From: Nitzschia sp. DOCU1
Taxonomy: Eukaryota; Bacillariophyta; Bacillariophyceae; Bacillariales; Bacillariaceae
NCBI GenBank assembly: GCA_951394045.1
Contig: OX595988.1
Location: 3,487,352-3,551,351 of the forward strand
Direction of reading: 5' to 3'
DNA: 64,000 nucleotides
Position 1 is the first letter of the stretch. Every line of letters starts with the position of its first letter. The translations under genes were made by a program, and so were the position numbers. The notes under the pieces are model-generated. The model was not told the origin of the DNA. It worked only from the letters and a program-made list of their open reading frames with translations, and searched no databases. This document shows positions 37,491 through 46,317 of this stretch, piece after piece.

Positions 37491-38999
37491 TTACACCATG
37501 ACTTCTTCTGTTGGTTGTGATTGTTGCTGTTGCGCAACTCCCATGGCAGCAACAGCGGCCGATGTGGATTCTTCCTCGACGCCCGGAGTCCCCGCAACAC
37601 CCGCCGCATCGACGACTGCCGCCGCCGCTGCCACGGCCGCTTCATCCGTGGCGACCGCTGCAACTTCTCGATTGTCATCGGAAATCAAGACGGTGGTTGC
37701 TGAATCTGGCGGTGGGGGTGGCATTTTGGCCTTTTGTTCCGCTTGCGTGGGTTCCATAAAGATTTCGGGATGATCCTTGATTTTCCAATGCCCATGCTTG
37801 ATCCAATCAAATCCTCGTTGTTCGGCACGAGAATGCATACGAGCATACTTTTCTCGGACCTTGACGTGAATGCCCAGTTCCTTGGCGACGGTAATCCAAT
37901 TGACTTTTTGATTGTGTTCTTTGGCAATCGCATTGTACTTGGCCCATAAATTCTTGGAATGTACCACAATTTGATTCAAATCACTGGCTGTAGAAACCAC
38001 AATGGCAGAACGTTGCTTCTTTCCATCCGAACCATCATCCGACAATGCCGAGGACGGTGGTGGAAGAGCTCCTGTTTGAGCCAATGCGGCATTCGCCGCA
38101 GCCTTGGCGGCAGCGGCACCCCGGGTAATTTCAATCGGCACTCGATTCGAGGAAACTAATTCGGCAGCTCGTTTGAGAGCCGCATCCTTTTGTTCTTGAG
38201 CAAACTTTTCCCGTTGTTCTCGAAGTTCCAACTTTTTTCGTCGTCGTTCTTCTCGAGAATGTTCTCGTGCCATGCGTTCCGAGGCTTTCTTGACTGCGGC
38301 TTGTTCTCGTTCACGTGCTTTGAGTTCTTTACGTTCTTGCGACAAACGACGTTGTTCTCGTTTCATATTTTGACGACGTTCTTGCTCGAGAGCTTTTTCG
38401 GCATCCTTGGCAATGCGTTGCGCTTTGGTAACTTCGGACGCTTGTTTCTTGGACAAGACAACGCCGCCTTTGTTGTTAGTGTTGGTAACTACCACGACAT
38501 TTTCCGAAGCGGCCACTGCTGCCGCAGCAACAGCCGCTGCCGTCGTGGCATCATTCATAAAGGGCAATCCATTGGCCGCCACAGCGGCTGCCGCGGCAGC
38601 CGTCGCGGCATGATGATCATCATCAAAGAGGGCCGAATCGACCGTACCCGCCGCTGCGGCTGCAGCCGCAGCAGCCGCCGCAGTGGTATCATGATCGCCA
38701 TAGGGATTGGCCCGTATTTGATAGAGAGTACAAAAGCGTTCAATTTGTGCCACAATATACGCTTTATCGAATTCATCTTGAATGCCCAAAGTTTGCCAAA
38801 AATCCGAATCGGACTGCTGATGAGCGCCGGGTGGAATTGACAATCTGCAAAGCAATTGACTCGAGAGTTGACCCTTCAAAAAAGGTTTGTACGCCAAAAA
38901 CTTGGCGTCCGTTTCCTGGACTAAATCTTCATTTTCCAAGGCCCAATCTTTGCAGAGCAAACGTAACCATTCCGAAGGACGTTTGACGGCTTTTCTCAT
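37491..38999 (-). CDS. Polyalanine-rich protein with conserved C-terminal DNA-binding-like region (502 aa)
   Basis: ATG at 38999, immediately preceded by CTTTAG, a good splice acceptor, so this may be exon 2 of a longer gene (see 39451). The N-terminal 105 residues form a compact domain (EWLRLLCKDWALENEDLV ... QIERFCTLYQIRANPYGD). Several polyalanine runs follow, then a long charged coiled coil (about 180-275, RREQRRLSQERKELKAREREQ type). Then comes a conserved-looking block, LWAKYNAIAKEHNQKVNWITVAKELGIHVKVREKYARMHSRAEQRGFDW (about 355-405), resembling a SANT/Myb-like helix bundle. The tail is Ala- and Gln-rich. The composition suggests a nuclear regulatory protein, which is inference; no firm family match. 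Confidence 0.7.
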   Translation of the reverse strand: MRKAVKRPSEWLRLLCKDWALENEDLVQETDAKFLAYKPFLKGQLSSQLLCRLSIPPGAHQQSDSDFWQTLGIQDEFDKAYIVAQIERFCTLYQIRANPYGDHDTTAAAAAAAAAAAGTVDSALFDDDHHAATAAAAAAVAANGLPFMNDATTAAAVAAAAVAASENVVVVTNTNNKGGVVLSKKQASEVTKAQRIAKDAEKALEQERRQNMKREQRRLSQERKELKAREREQAAVKKASERMAREHSREERRRKKLELREQREKFAQEQKDAALKRAAELVSSNRVPIEITRGAAAAKAAANAALAQTGALPPPSSALSDDGSDGKKQRSAIVVSTASDLNQIVVHSKNLWAKYNAIAKEHNQKVNWITVAKELGIHVKVREKYARMHSRAEQRGFDWIKHGHWKIKDHPEIFMEPTQAEQKAKMPPPPPDSATTVLISDDNREVAAVATDEAAVAAAAAVVDAAGVAGTPGVEEESTSAAVAAMGVAQQQQSQPTEEVMV

Positions 39000-39450
39000 C
39001 TAAAGCAGGAATGGAAAATAGTGGGGTTAGAAAGGAAGGATTGCACGAAGAACAACAATGGCAAGTAAAAGGACATGCACAAGCACAATGCTGTTGTCAT
39101 CATGGCAGAGGTTCATTCCATGCAGTTAACAACAAAGGCGACGACACACCTATCATCATGACATGTAGACGATGTTGTTATTACAGCTATAACCCCCAAC
39201 GCTGACATGAGACTGATGGTGCAGACATTGTCGCTTCCTTTATTGTACTAAAAGCAGCTCTGTAGTAGCTACTGATTGTTGTAATAATGAAGGATGATTG
39301 ACAATGTCGTCAATGTGATTGTTCTTTTTGATTTCCATAGTCCTGGCAATCACTGATGGCATTATTATTATGCTTTTGCGAATTCAACCAAAAAAGCGAG
39401 ATTCCATGACGGGATTCCCTTTTTGCGAGGGAATCTTGTCTTGTGCTTAC

Positions 39451-39531
39451 CTCTGCCTGCTCCTTGGCCGAAGGCTCGGAATCGATAAAATCCATATCGT
39501 GAACCATGTCGGTATGATGAGGGTCGTCCAT
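39451..39531 (-). CDS. Probable first exon of the polyalanine protein gene (27 codons)
   Basis: ATG at 39531 begins MDDPHHTDMVHDMDFIDSEP and reaches GCAGAG followed by GTAAGC at 39450, a strong donor. The acceptor CTTTAG ends at 39000, directly before ATG 38999. The exon is exactly 81 nt, so splicing joins in phase zero and would add 27 acidic residues to the 502-aa frame. The predicted intron is 451 nt. Splice signals and phase are seen directly; use of the intron is inferred. Confidence 0.45.
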
Positions 39532-41139
39532 TATTAATATAGGACTTTTTGCAATGCTACTGTCAATGCTGTTACTGCTGTTGCTGCTGCTGCAAGTCGA
39601 CACAAGGACAACTAACAGCAATCCATACAATGCCTCTTTTTTGAAAAAGGATGATGGTGCTGCTCCGGATGTCCATACGCCGTATCGCCTGCAAGCAAGC
39701 GCTGCTGCTGGCTTGCTTTTCGCAGCAGCAAACGGGTGGTTCCAAACAGGAGAGTTCCGTCGTTGTAGGTTCTCTACTGACTTTACGTAAAGTCTACGTA
39801 AGCTACAGGCATGGACGTCAGCGCATCGGAATTTCGAAATTCGGGTTCCTAGAGTAGTTGGCGATGCCATTGGAATACTTCGCCTCTCAAAAAGTTCTTT
39901 GTTCGATATGGATCGAGGGTTACTCACTCCTCAAGAACAACCACAACAACAACAGCAATAGAATAACAGCAGGCTCCTACTACGGAATGGCATGTTACGA
40001 ATGGTAATGCGCAAGAAGATGATGATGAAGAGAGCACGAAAGGCCGGCTGCAGCGGTATGATCTGCATCGCATCTTCGTGCCATGACTCAGAACAAGCTT
40101 CATTCATCCATTTCGATTCCACAATCCACCGGGTCACCATTCAAAGAAAAGGTTGTTGTTCTTATAATTATTGGGGGAGGATGCTTTCCTACTACCGCCG
40201 ATAGGACATCGACTAGTAGAGTGAGTCTTCGAGTCTTTTCTTGTCCTGGAGGTTGTGCGTTGTTGTTATTCCTGACCCAAGAAGGATAAAAAAGAAGGGA
40301 AGCTATCTTTTCCTTTCATTGGGGTATCGAATATATGGCCTCGCTTGTATTGACCGCATTGTCTTGCGCAAATTTCGGCCTTGAAAGTCCAGGGGGTCAT
40401 GGCTCATACCTAATGTGGATGCTGAATTTCTACCACGCTAGAAATATTGCATTGCATTCAGTCGTTGATGTATCACATGGAACTGCGGCTTTGGCACGAT
40501 CTTGTAATAACGAACCTGGAGTCCACACCTTCCATTGCTTTTCGCAGACGAGACCATGATCGGTGCACACGCCCTTAGTCACTCCACAGATCAATCCATT
40601 TAACATCCGCATCCAATACTCTTCCACCTGGGCAAAGTGGCCATGGTCGTCGCCGTCGTGGTAGAGGGAAGTTTTCAAGTTTGTGTGACAGCTCTTCCTC
40701 CTGCCTTTTGATTTTCCCGGGTTTTCCCCTACGATTGGATCCCCGCTTTAGGTCTAGCACGTTAGGACAATGCGTGGACGACGATTGCTGTTTGATGAAA
40801 CTACGGGGTGAGATGCGTTTGCAGTGTTGGCGGTGGGTTCGGGGCCTCTTCAAAACACTCGATACTCTGTTGGAAAAGACTAAGCCACGACAACACCAGC
40901 CGTGGCTTTACTACTTCTTGCTAGTACCAAGCAATGCCCAGATGAAGCTTGGGGATCCTACGGAAGCAAAGGCCTGTGTTACGCTCGACGACAACAGCAC
41001 AATATCATCAAAAATAAAATGACTACTAGCGTCATCTATGATGATGCCCATCCAGTCATCGGTACTGGTGCAAACAACAAAAAGCCCGCGGCGTCGGGGT
41101 GATCTTTCTCGGTGACATGTTGGAGGTGCTAGTTGCTCT
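39532..41139. other. 1.6-kb region, no supported gene
   Basis: Contains short frames on both strands. A segment at about 40365-40420 (CAAATTTCGGCCTTGAAAGT then GGTCATGGCTCAT) is a diverged copy of sequences at 53175-53240 and 53690-53735, so it belongs to a dispersed repeat. No gene is called. Confidence 0.4.
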
Positions 41140-41409
41140 TCAAGCTTGCATCTTTCGCTGCTTTCCCTTGGGTACGTCTCGGCCTGCCTGCTCCTCGGCA
41201 GTGAGACTGTCCCACCTCTTTTCTTCGTTCGCCAGGCGGAAGAACACCTGCCACAACGAAACGCAGTCGGGCTCCATTCCCAGCGCGAGCAGTGTACGAT
41301 CCAACTCATCGAGGCACTCGGTCGCAGTCGCAGGGGTTGACCGATACTTTTCCTCCATGGCATCGCAGAGTTTCTCAATCTTCTTCATCATTTTGTCAAA
41401 ACCGCTCAT
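41140..41409 (-). CDS. Small helical protein, unknown (89 aa)
   Basis: ATG at 41409. The product is predicted fully helical and charged: KKIEKLCDAMEEKYRSTPAT, then ECLDELDRTLLALGMEPDC and a VPKGKQRKMQA tail. A diverged copy is recognisable on the other strand at about 43760-44286, where KCLEELEATLLATGREPDC and VEEKIEK recur. That supports it as a real, duplicated sequence family. No known domain. A second open stretch upstream on the same strand (about 41690 to 41396, GTG start) overlaps its start and could be a separate exon. Confidence 0.45.
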   Translation of the reverse strand: MSGFDKMMKKIEKLCDAMEEKYRSTPATATECLDELDRTLLALGMEPDCVSLWQVFFRLANEEKRWDSLTAEEQAGRDVPKGKQRKMQA

Positions 41410-42099
41410 GGTTACAACAGTACAGTGTAGAGAGTATGGCTTGGCTGTGGGTCCGCGGTGAAATCGTCGTTCGATTCCTCGAAAAGAAAAAATATGAGAT
41501 CGCTTCCACCGGGCTACATTGCTTTGCTTGCCTGCAAGAACCGAGAAAGATCTTGGATCCGCATTCCACGATCAGCTTCGCAAAAAGCTCCTCAGCAATC
41601 AACCAATCATATTGATTTATGAATCCCACGGCCGCTTGCTTTGACTCCCACCGAGTAATAGTTTCGTCTGCGAGTCCCAAGTCAAACACAGTTCCGCCGG
41701 CCGAAGCTCCAATGCTGAGCAGTACTGAAAAGCACCAATGAGATTCCAGATTCCATCAAATTTTCAATCCTCCCTCTGTGCGACCTCAATGATTTTGCAA
41801 CTGGTAGGAAAAGTAGGACCCTCGGTCCAAGTCCATCAAGCGATCTGGACGAGGCATGAACTCTTCGTTGTTAGCCAAAGTGTCCAGGAAGGATGAGTAG
41901 AAGAGAGTACGGCGGGGTGGGGGCGTGTGCCGACAGGCGCAAACAATCAAATACACAATTGGCTACTAGTTTTCCGTTACTATTACATCTTTAATATCGA
42001 CAAGCGACTTCCCGATTGCTAACTTTCAAAACTATGGAAAGGCAAACGCGTCGTCGGTCGTGGTCGTCTTGAGGCCCCCCGCCGGATTCCTCCGGGGAA
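41410..42099. other. Spacer, possible unassigned minus-strand coding stretch
   Basis: A minus-strand frame from about 41740 to 41396 reads protein-like (LADETITRWESKQAAVGFIN, then WLIAEELFAKLIVECGSKIF) but has no ATG and no family match. The rest, 41750-42099, shows nothing recognisable. Confidence 0.3.
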
Positions 42100-43080
42100 T
42101 TAGTCTCGAGCCAGCTGTCTATGCCTTTTGGTATTCTTGGAAAGTAAACTTTGGGCGATGGTCTTGCCGTATTCCACAGGATCCGTCATTTTGGCTCCGA
42201 TCAACTCCTCCTGCGCAGGAATGGACCGGATGGCATTGAAATCGTCAATGGTTCGGACCCAGTGTTCCATCATCTGTGCCAATTCCTCGGCACCAGGAAA
42301 TCCGAACCCAGCAAACACCTCATAAGGCACGCAGTTATATTTGATTGTCTTGCCCGTAGCCTTGGAATGAATCTCGGCAAGCTCATCGCCAGTGACCGAA
42401 AAGCTTGCTTGACCAATGTGCTTTCCAATAGTTTGTTCAGGCTTCATAAAGGCCGCAGCCACCAATGAGCCCACGTCAGGAAGGATAGTCCAAGGGATCT
42501 TCTTGTCCTTGCCAAGAGGGAGGGTGAAACTGTAGCTTCCATCTTCGTTTCCAGCAAACGAAAAGAAAGACCCAAAGTTTTCAAAATAACAACTTGCCAA
42601 GATAAAAGTCGTCGGCAGGCCTTCAAAGTACTTCTCGGAGCGGGCCTTGCCATCAAAGTGAGGAACATACATCTTACCAGTTTCGTTTTCTGCCAAGACT
42701 TTGAAGTCATCAGTAACACCAGGAATGACCGTCTCGTCCAAGGACGAGAAGACAATGTGCTTTATGCCTGGCGTGGCCTTGAGAGCCTCAGCGGTATTCT
42801 TGTACTGCTGCATCTCGACATCAACATTCATGGTTTCCCAAAAGTTGGCAATGACAAAGGCGCCATCGCATCCTTCAAAGGCAGCCTTGAGCGACTCGAC
42901 GTCGTTGAGGTCTCCCTTCCTGACGGATACGTTGGGCTTTTCTGCAAGGGCCTTGGCCTTGTCAGAGTCGAGATTGCGGGTAATGGCAACCACTTCGACT
43001 CCTTTCTTGCAGAGTGCAGCAACGACTTCTCCGCCTTGGGCACCGGTCGCACCGAGCACAGCAACTTTTGTTACGGCCAT
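42100..43080 (-). CDS. NmrA-like NAD(P)-binding protein, copy 1, altered C-terminus (326 aa)
   Basis: Atypical short-chain dehydrogenase of the NmrA/HSCARG type. ATG at 43080 gives MAVTKVAVLGATGAQGGEVV; the frame is open further upstream, but that stretch is the conserved 5' region shared with copy 2. The dinucleotide-binding GATGAQG lies at residues 9-15. The fold continues through TRNLDSDKAKAL, KGDLNDVESLKAAFEGCDGAFV, HIVFSSLDETV and the YVPHFDGKARSEKYFEGLPTTF stretch. Such proteins bind NAD(P)(H) and often sense redox state rather than catalyse. Relative to copies 2 and 3, one base is missing near 42155. The terminal FQEYQKA is therefore replaced by a frame-shifted tail ending LARD. Confidence 0.88.
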   Translation of the reverse strand: MAVTKVAVLGATGAQGGEVVAALCKKGVEVVAITRNLDSDKAKALAEKPNVSVRKGDLNDVESLKAAFEGCDGAFVIANFWETMNVDVEMQQYKNTAEALKATPGIKHIVFSSLDETVIPGVTDDFKVLAENETGKMYVPHFDGKARSEKYFEGLPTTFILASCYFENFGSFFSFAGNEDGSYSFTLPLGKDKKIPWTILPDVGSLVAAAFMKPEQTIGKHIGQASFSVTGDELAEIHSKATGKTIKYNCVPYEVFAGFGFPGAEELAQMMEHWVRTIDDFNAIRSIPAQEELIGAKMTDPVEYGKTIAQSLLSKNTKRHRQLARD

Positions 43081-43746
43081 GGTTGTTTGTTTTGGATAGT
43101 GAGTGGGAAGTTTGGGTATGGGATCTTTTTTATGGGAACCGTCGACCCACCACGAGGAAAAGTTGGATCTTTTGCTTTTTTGCAATCACTCGTCGAAGGA
43201 TCCCAGAAGAAGCTCTTCGAGCCTCAAGGCATTTCCAAGAACCGGGATGGAATGGGGGCATATCCAAATATGACGGCAAGTAGGATACACCGAATGGTTG
43301 AAGTTCGGTGCAAAATTATTACTTATGATGGGCTGTGTAGCATCCGCAAAAGTGCAAAAGTGTCCTTCCTTCAATCCTGCTTGGCAAAACCCAGTGACAT
43401 CGCCCACACAACAAATGCCAAACGAAGCACAAGATAGCAGCAGGAGGAGACTTCGGGGTAGAGGGCACTCCACCTCCATCAATTGATAGAGAGTAAACGA
43501 CATCAGGCATGACCACGTCACACAAGAATTGGAGGCTGTCGGTGTGGGGAATTAGAGAATCCACAAGTCAAAAGGAAGCGCCTTGAGGGGGGGCAGGACC
43601 GCCGACCATTATGCCCGGAGGATTACGTTACGTTGTGTAATGAAATGGAGGAACAAGTATAGTCACGGAGGTTGAAACGTTGACGGGGGACTGGAGGCCT
43701 CTTTGGATGAACTATCCAAGCTCAATACTCGTTTGTAGTAGAAGAA
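43081..43746. other. Upstream region of NmrA copy 1, undisrupted version
   Basis: Bases about 43100-43510 are closely matched upstream of NmrA copy 2 (45745-45926, continuing at 51289-51379 and 52446-52600). This copy lacks both insertions. AGGAT at 43281-43285 corresponds to the Gypsy target site, and TCCTTCC near 43373 to the site of the inverted-repeat element. Confidence 0.75.
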
Positions 43747-44286
43747 TGACAACGAAAGCTAAAGGCCGCGACTTTGACAAAAGGGGGAAGGACATGGAAA
43801 AGGTCTGCGCGGCTGTGATGGAAAAGTACCATACGGTCGAATGCCTCCAATAGTTGGAGCCCGCGTTGTTGCTTGCAATCAGAGTGGAGCTCGACCGCAT
43901 AGTGGCTTGCAAGCTGCTCAGTGAGTATGCAAAGCAGGTGGAAGAGAAGATTGAGAAAAACTCTGCGATGACATTATTGAAAAGTACCGGTCAACCCCTG
44001 CTGCAACGCGAAGAAGTGTCTCGAGGAGTTGGAGGCCACGCTGCTCGCGACGGGAAGGGAGCCTGACTGCCTTGTTGTTTGGCTGAGTAGCAAGGCGGTC
44101 GAGAGAACGTACCCAAGGGAAAGAAGCAAAAGAGAAAGCGTGGGGCGCGAGCATCTCGAAGAGGATCCCGCCGATGATCACCCTGACGACTTTTTGTTTG
44201 CACCCGTGCCGATGAATGGGCAATCGAGAAAAAGATATTGTATCCCCTTCCACGATCTGCTTTTCGATATCATCCAGCAAGCATAG
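43747..44286 (+). pseudogene. Diverged, frame-broken relatives of the 89-aa helical gene
   Basis: Plus-strand segments match the protein at 41140-41409 in shifting frames. One block at about 43775-43850 reads KVCAAVMEKYHTVECLQ then a stop. A second at about 43918-44100 has VEEKIEK followed by a frame change to KCLEELEATLLATGREPDC (paralog ECLDELDRTLLALGMEPDC), then an open stretch to a stop at 44286. The two blocks look like tandem copies of one repeat. Stops and shifts make a functional product unlikely, though 44029-44286 remains open. Confidence 0.5.
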
Positions 44287-44772
44287 TCACCCTAGTAGGC
44301 CGTTCTTGCCACCGAAGGTACACCAAAGGTGGAATGCATAATGCATTCCAAAACCTCGTCGGACGAGTTGGTGGCGGCATGAACAGACGCAATCATGAGA
44401 AGATCCCAGTAGCTTCCATAGTCCGGGGCAGCAAAGAGAACAATCATCGGATACCGTAGATTCATCGAGCTGGGAAGTTTTTTGGACCATTCTATGTCTT
44501 TGGAACCGGACTACTTCTTGGTCGGCGTTAAAGAATGGCCGGCTGTTAGTTTAAATACGGAGATTGCTTAGGCTAAAGTTATGTTGCTATCTAGTACTCG
44601 AAGGCTGATCACCCATCTTTACTTCCAAAAATCGTGGTTACAGTTTTATGTCTAAGAATGTGTCAACCGAACGAGGCACCAGCGAATGCCACCACAAGTT
44701 TTTACCCATTGGCGCCTTTAGAAATTGTGGAAACGCAAACTTGTATCAAATATTCTTCTGCCGCCGACTCTC
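44287..44772. other. Spacer downstream of NmrA copy 2, nothing recognised
   Basis: No long frame with recognisable content on either strand. Confidence 0.4.
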
Positions 44773-45732
44773 CTACGCCTTCTGGTATTCCTGGAAAACA
44801 AACTTACTTGCAAACGTCTTGGCATATTCCACGGGCTCCGTCATTTTACCTCCGATCAATTCCTCTTGCGCAGGAATGGACCGGATCGCATTGAAATCGT
44901 CGATCGTTCGGACCCAATGTTCCATCATCTGTGCAAATTCCTCGGCACCAGGAAATCCGAACCCAGCAAACATCTCATAAGGCACGCAGTTGTATTTGAT
45001 CGTCTTGCCCGAAGCCTTGGAAAGAATCTCTGCTAGCTCATCGCCAGTGGCCGTAAAGCTTGCTTGGCCGATTCGTTTACCGATAGTTTCAGGGTTCATC
45101 AAGGCCGCAGCACACACTGTACCCAAGTCAGGAAGGATGGTCCAAGGAATCTTCTTGTCCTTGCCAAGCGGAAGAGTAAAACTATAGCTTCCATCTTCGT
45201 TTCCAACAAAGTTAAAGGAACCGCCGAAGTTTTCAAAATAACAACTTGCCAGGATAAAAGTCGTCGGCAGGCCTTCAAAGTACTTCTCGGAGCGGGCCTT
45301 GCCATCAAAGTGGGGAACATACATCTTACCAGATTCATTCTCTGCCAAGACTTTAAAGTCATCAGTAACACCAGGAATGACCGTCTCGTCCAAGGACGAA
45401 AATACAATGTGCTTCATGGTAGGCGTGGCCTTGAGAGCCTCGGCGGCATTCCTGTACTGTTGCATCTCTAGATCAACATTCATGCTTTCCCAAAAGTTAC
45501 CGATGATAAAGGCACCGTCGCATCCATCAAAGGCGGCCTTGAGAGATTCGACGTCATTGAGGTCTCCCTTCCGGACGGATACATTTGGCTTTTCGGCAAG
45601 GGCCTTGGCTTTGTCAGAGTCGAGACTGCGGGTAACGGCAGCCACTTCGACTCCCTTCTGGGAGAGTGCGGTAACGACTTCTCCGCCTTGTTGTCCAGTC
45701 GCACCGAGCACAGCAACTTTTGTTAGGGCCAT
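44773..45732 (-). CDS. NmrA-like NAD(P)-binding protein, copy 2 (319 aa)
   Basis: ATG at 45732 gives MALTKVAVLGATGQQGGEVV with the GATGQQG nucleotide-binding loop. It is collinear with copies 1 and 3 over the full length and ends with the ancestral FQEYQKA tail. Differences from copy 1 are scattered and conservative (for example GSFNFVGNEDGSYS against SFFSFAGNEDGSYS), and one residue is missing in the MNPETIGKRI segment. The 5' region, conserved with copy 1 for about 190 bp, is then interrupted by the Gypsy element 194 bp upstream of the ATG. Expression may therefore differ from copy 1. Likely cytosolic: no signal or membrane segment. Confidence 0.9.
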   Translation of the reverse strand: MALTKVAVLGATGQQGGEVVTALSQKGVEVAAVTRSLDSDKAKALAEKPNVSVRKGDLNDVESLKAAFDGCDGAFIIGNFWESMNVDLEMQQYRNAAEALKATPTMKHIVFSSLDETVIPGVTDDFKVLAENESGKMYVPHFDGKARSEKYFEGLPTTFILASCYFENFGGSFNFVGNEDGSYSFTLPLGKDKKIPWTILPDLGTVCAAALMNPETIGKRIGQASFTATGDELAEILSKASGKTIKYNCVPYEMFAGFGFPGAEEFAQMMEHWVRTIDDFNAIRSIPAQEELIGGKMTEPVEYAKTFASKFVFQEYQKA

Positions 45733-45926
45733 GTTTGTTTGTGTAGGGAAGTTTGGGTATTGGATCTTTTTTATGGGAACCGTCGACCCACCACGAGGAA
45801 AAGTTGGATCTTTTGCTTTTTTGCAATCACTCGTCGAAGGATCCCAGAAGAAGCTCTTCGAGCCTCAAGGCATTTCCAAGAACCGGGATGGAATGGGGCA
45901 TATCCGAATATGACTGCAAGTAGGAT

Positions 45927-46176
45927 TGCGTTATCCCACTAAAAGCAGAATAAAGGTCGATAATTTTGTGTGCTATTTTATCACGGTGTTTCAATCGATC
46001 TACGATCAACAGGCCCAAGGCACGATACCCTTCGTTCGCTTCGCTTCGCTTCGCCCCGCTGCGTCATCGGGGATACCCGAAGAGCGAACGTGCGCTTTCT
46101 GTGTCGACGCGTCTTCTTCATTTCGTCGACCCAATCGATTCGTGGGGGAATGCCACGTATAGAGGCATCCACCGCA
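45927..46176 (-). repeat. Gypsy 3' LTR (250 bp)
   Basis: Identical to 51039-51288. It includes a short TTCGC/TTCGCT tandem run near 46028-46048. The purine-rich tract GGAAAGGCAGGA (minus strand, 46177-46188) abuts it. Confidence 0.93.
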
Positions 46177-46317
46177 TCCTGCCTTTCCAAGGGTGACCGA
46201 ACACCCGTGATATCGAAAATAGGCGATATCCGATTTTGGTGCGGAGCCTTATATAATGACAATCGTAAGGCTTATGATATGGGGGTGAGGGAAAACTTGC
46301 ATGAGTGAAAAAACCCT

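Noticed and set aside
37354..38840. Long plus-strand frames, some Ala- and Arg-rich
   Set aside because: They are antisense shadows of the polyalanine gene at 37491-38999; GC-rich Ala codons keep the opposite strand open.
45926..46308. Overlapping plus-strand frames rich in Phe, Arg and Ser, repeated at 51038
   Set aside because: Products of the Gypsy LTR and its TTCGC tandem run.
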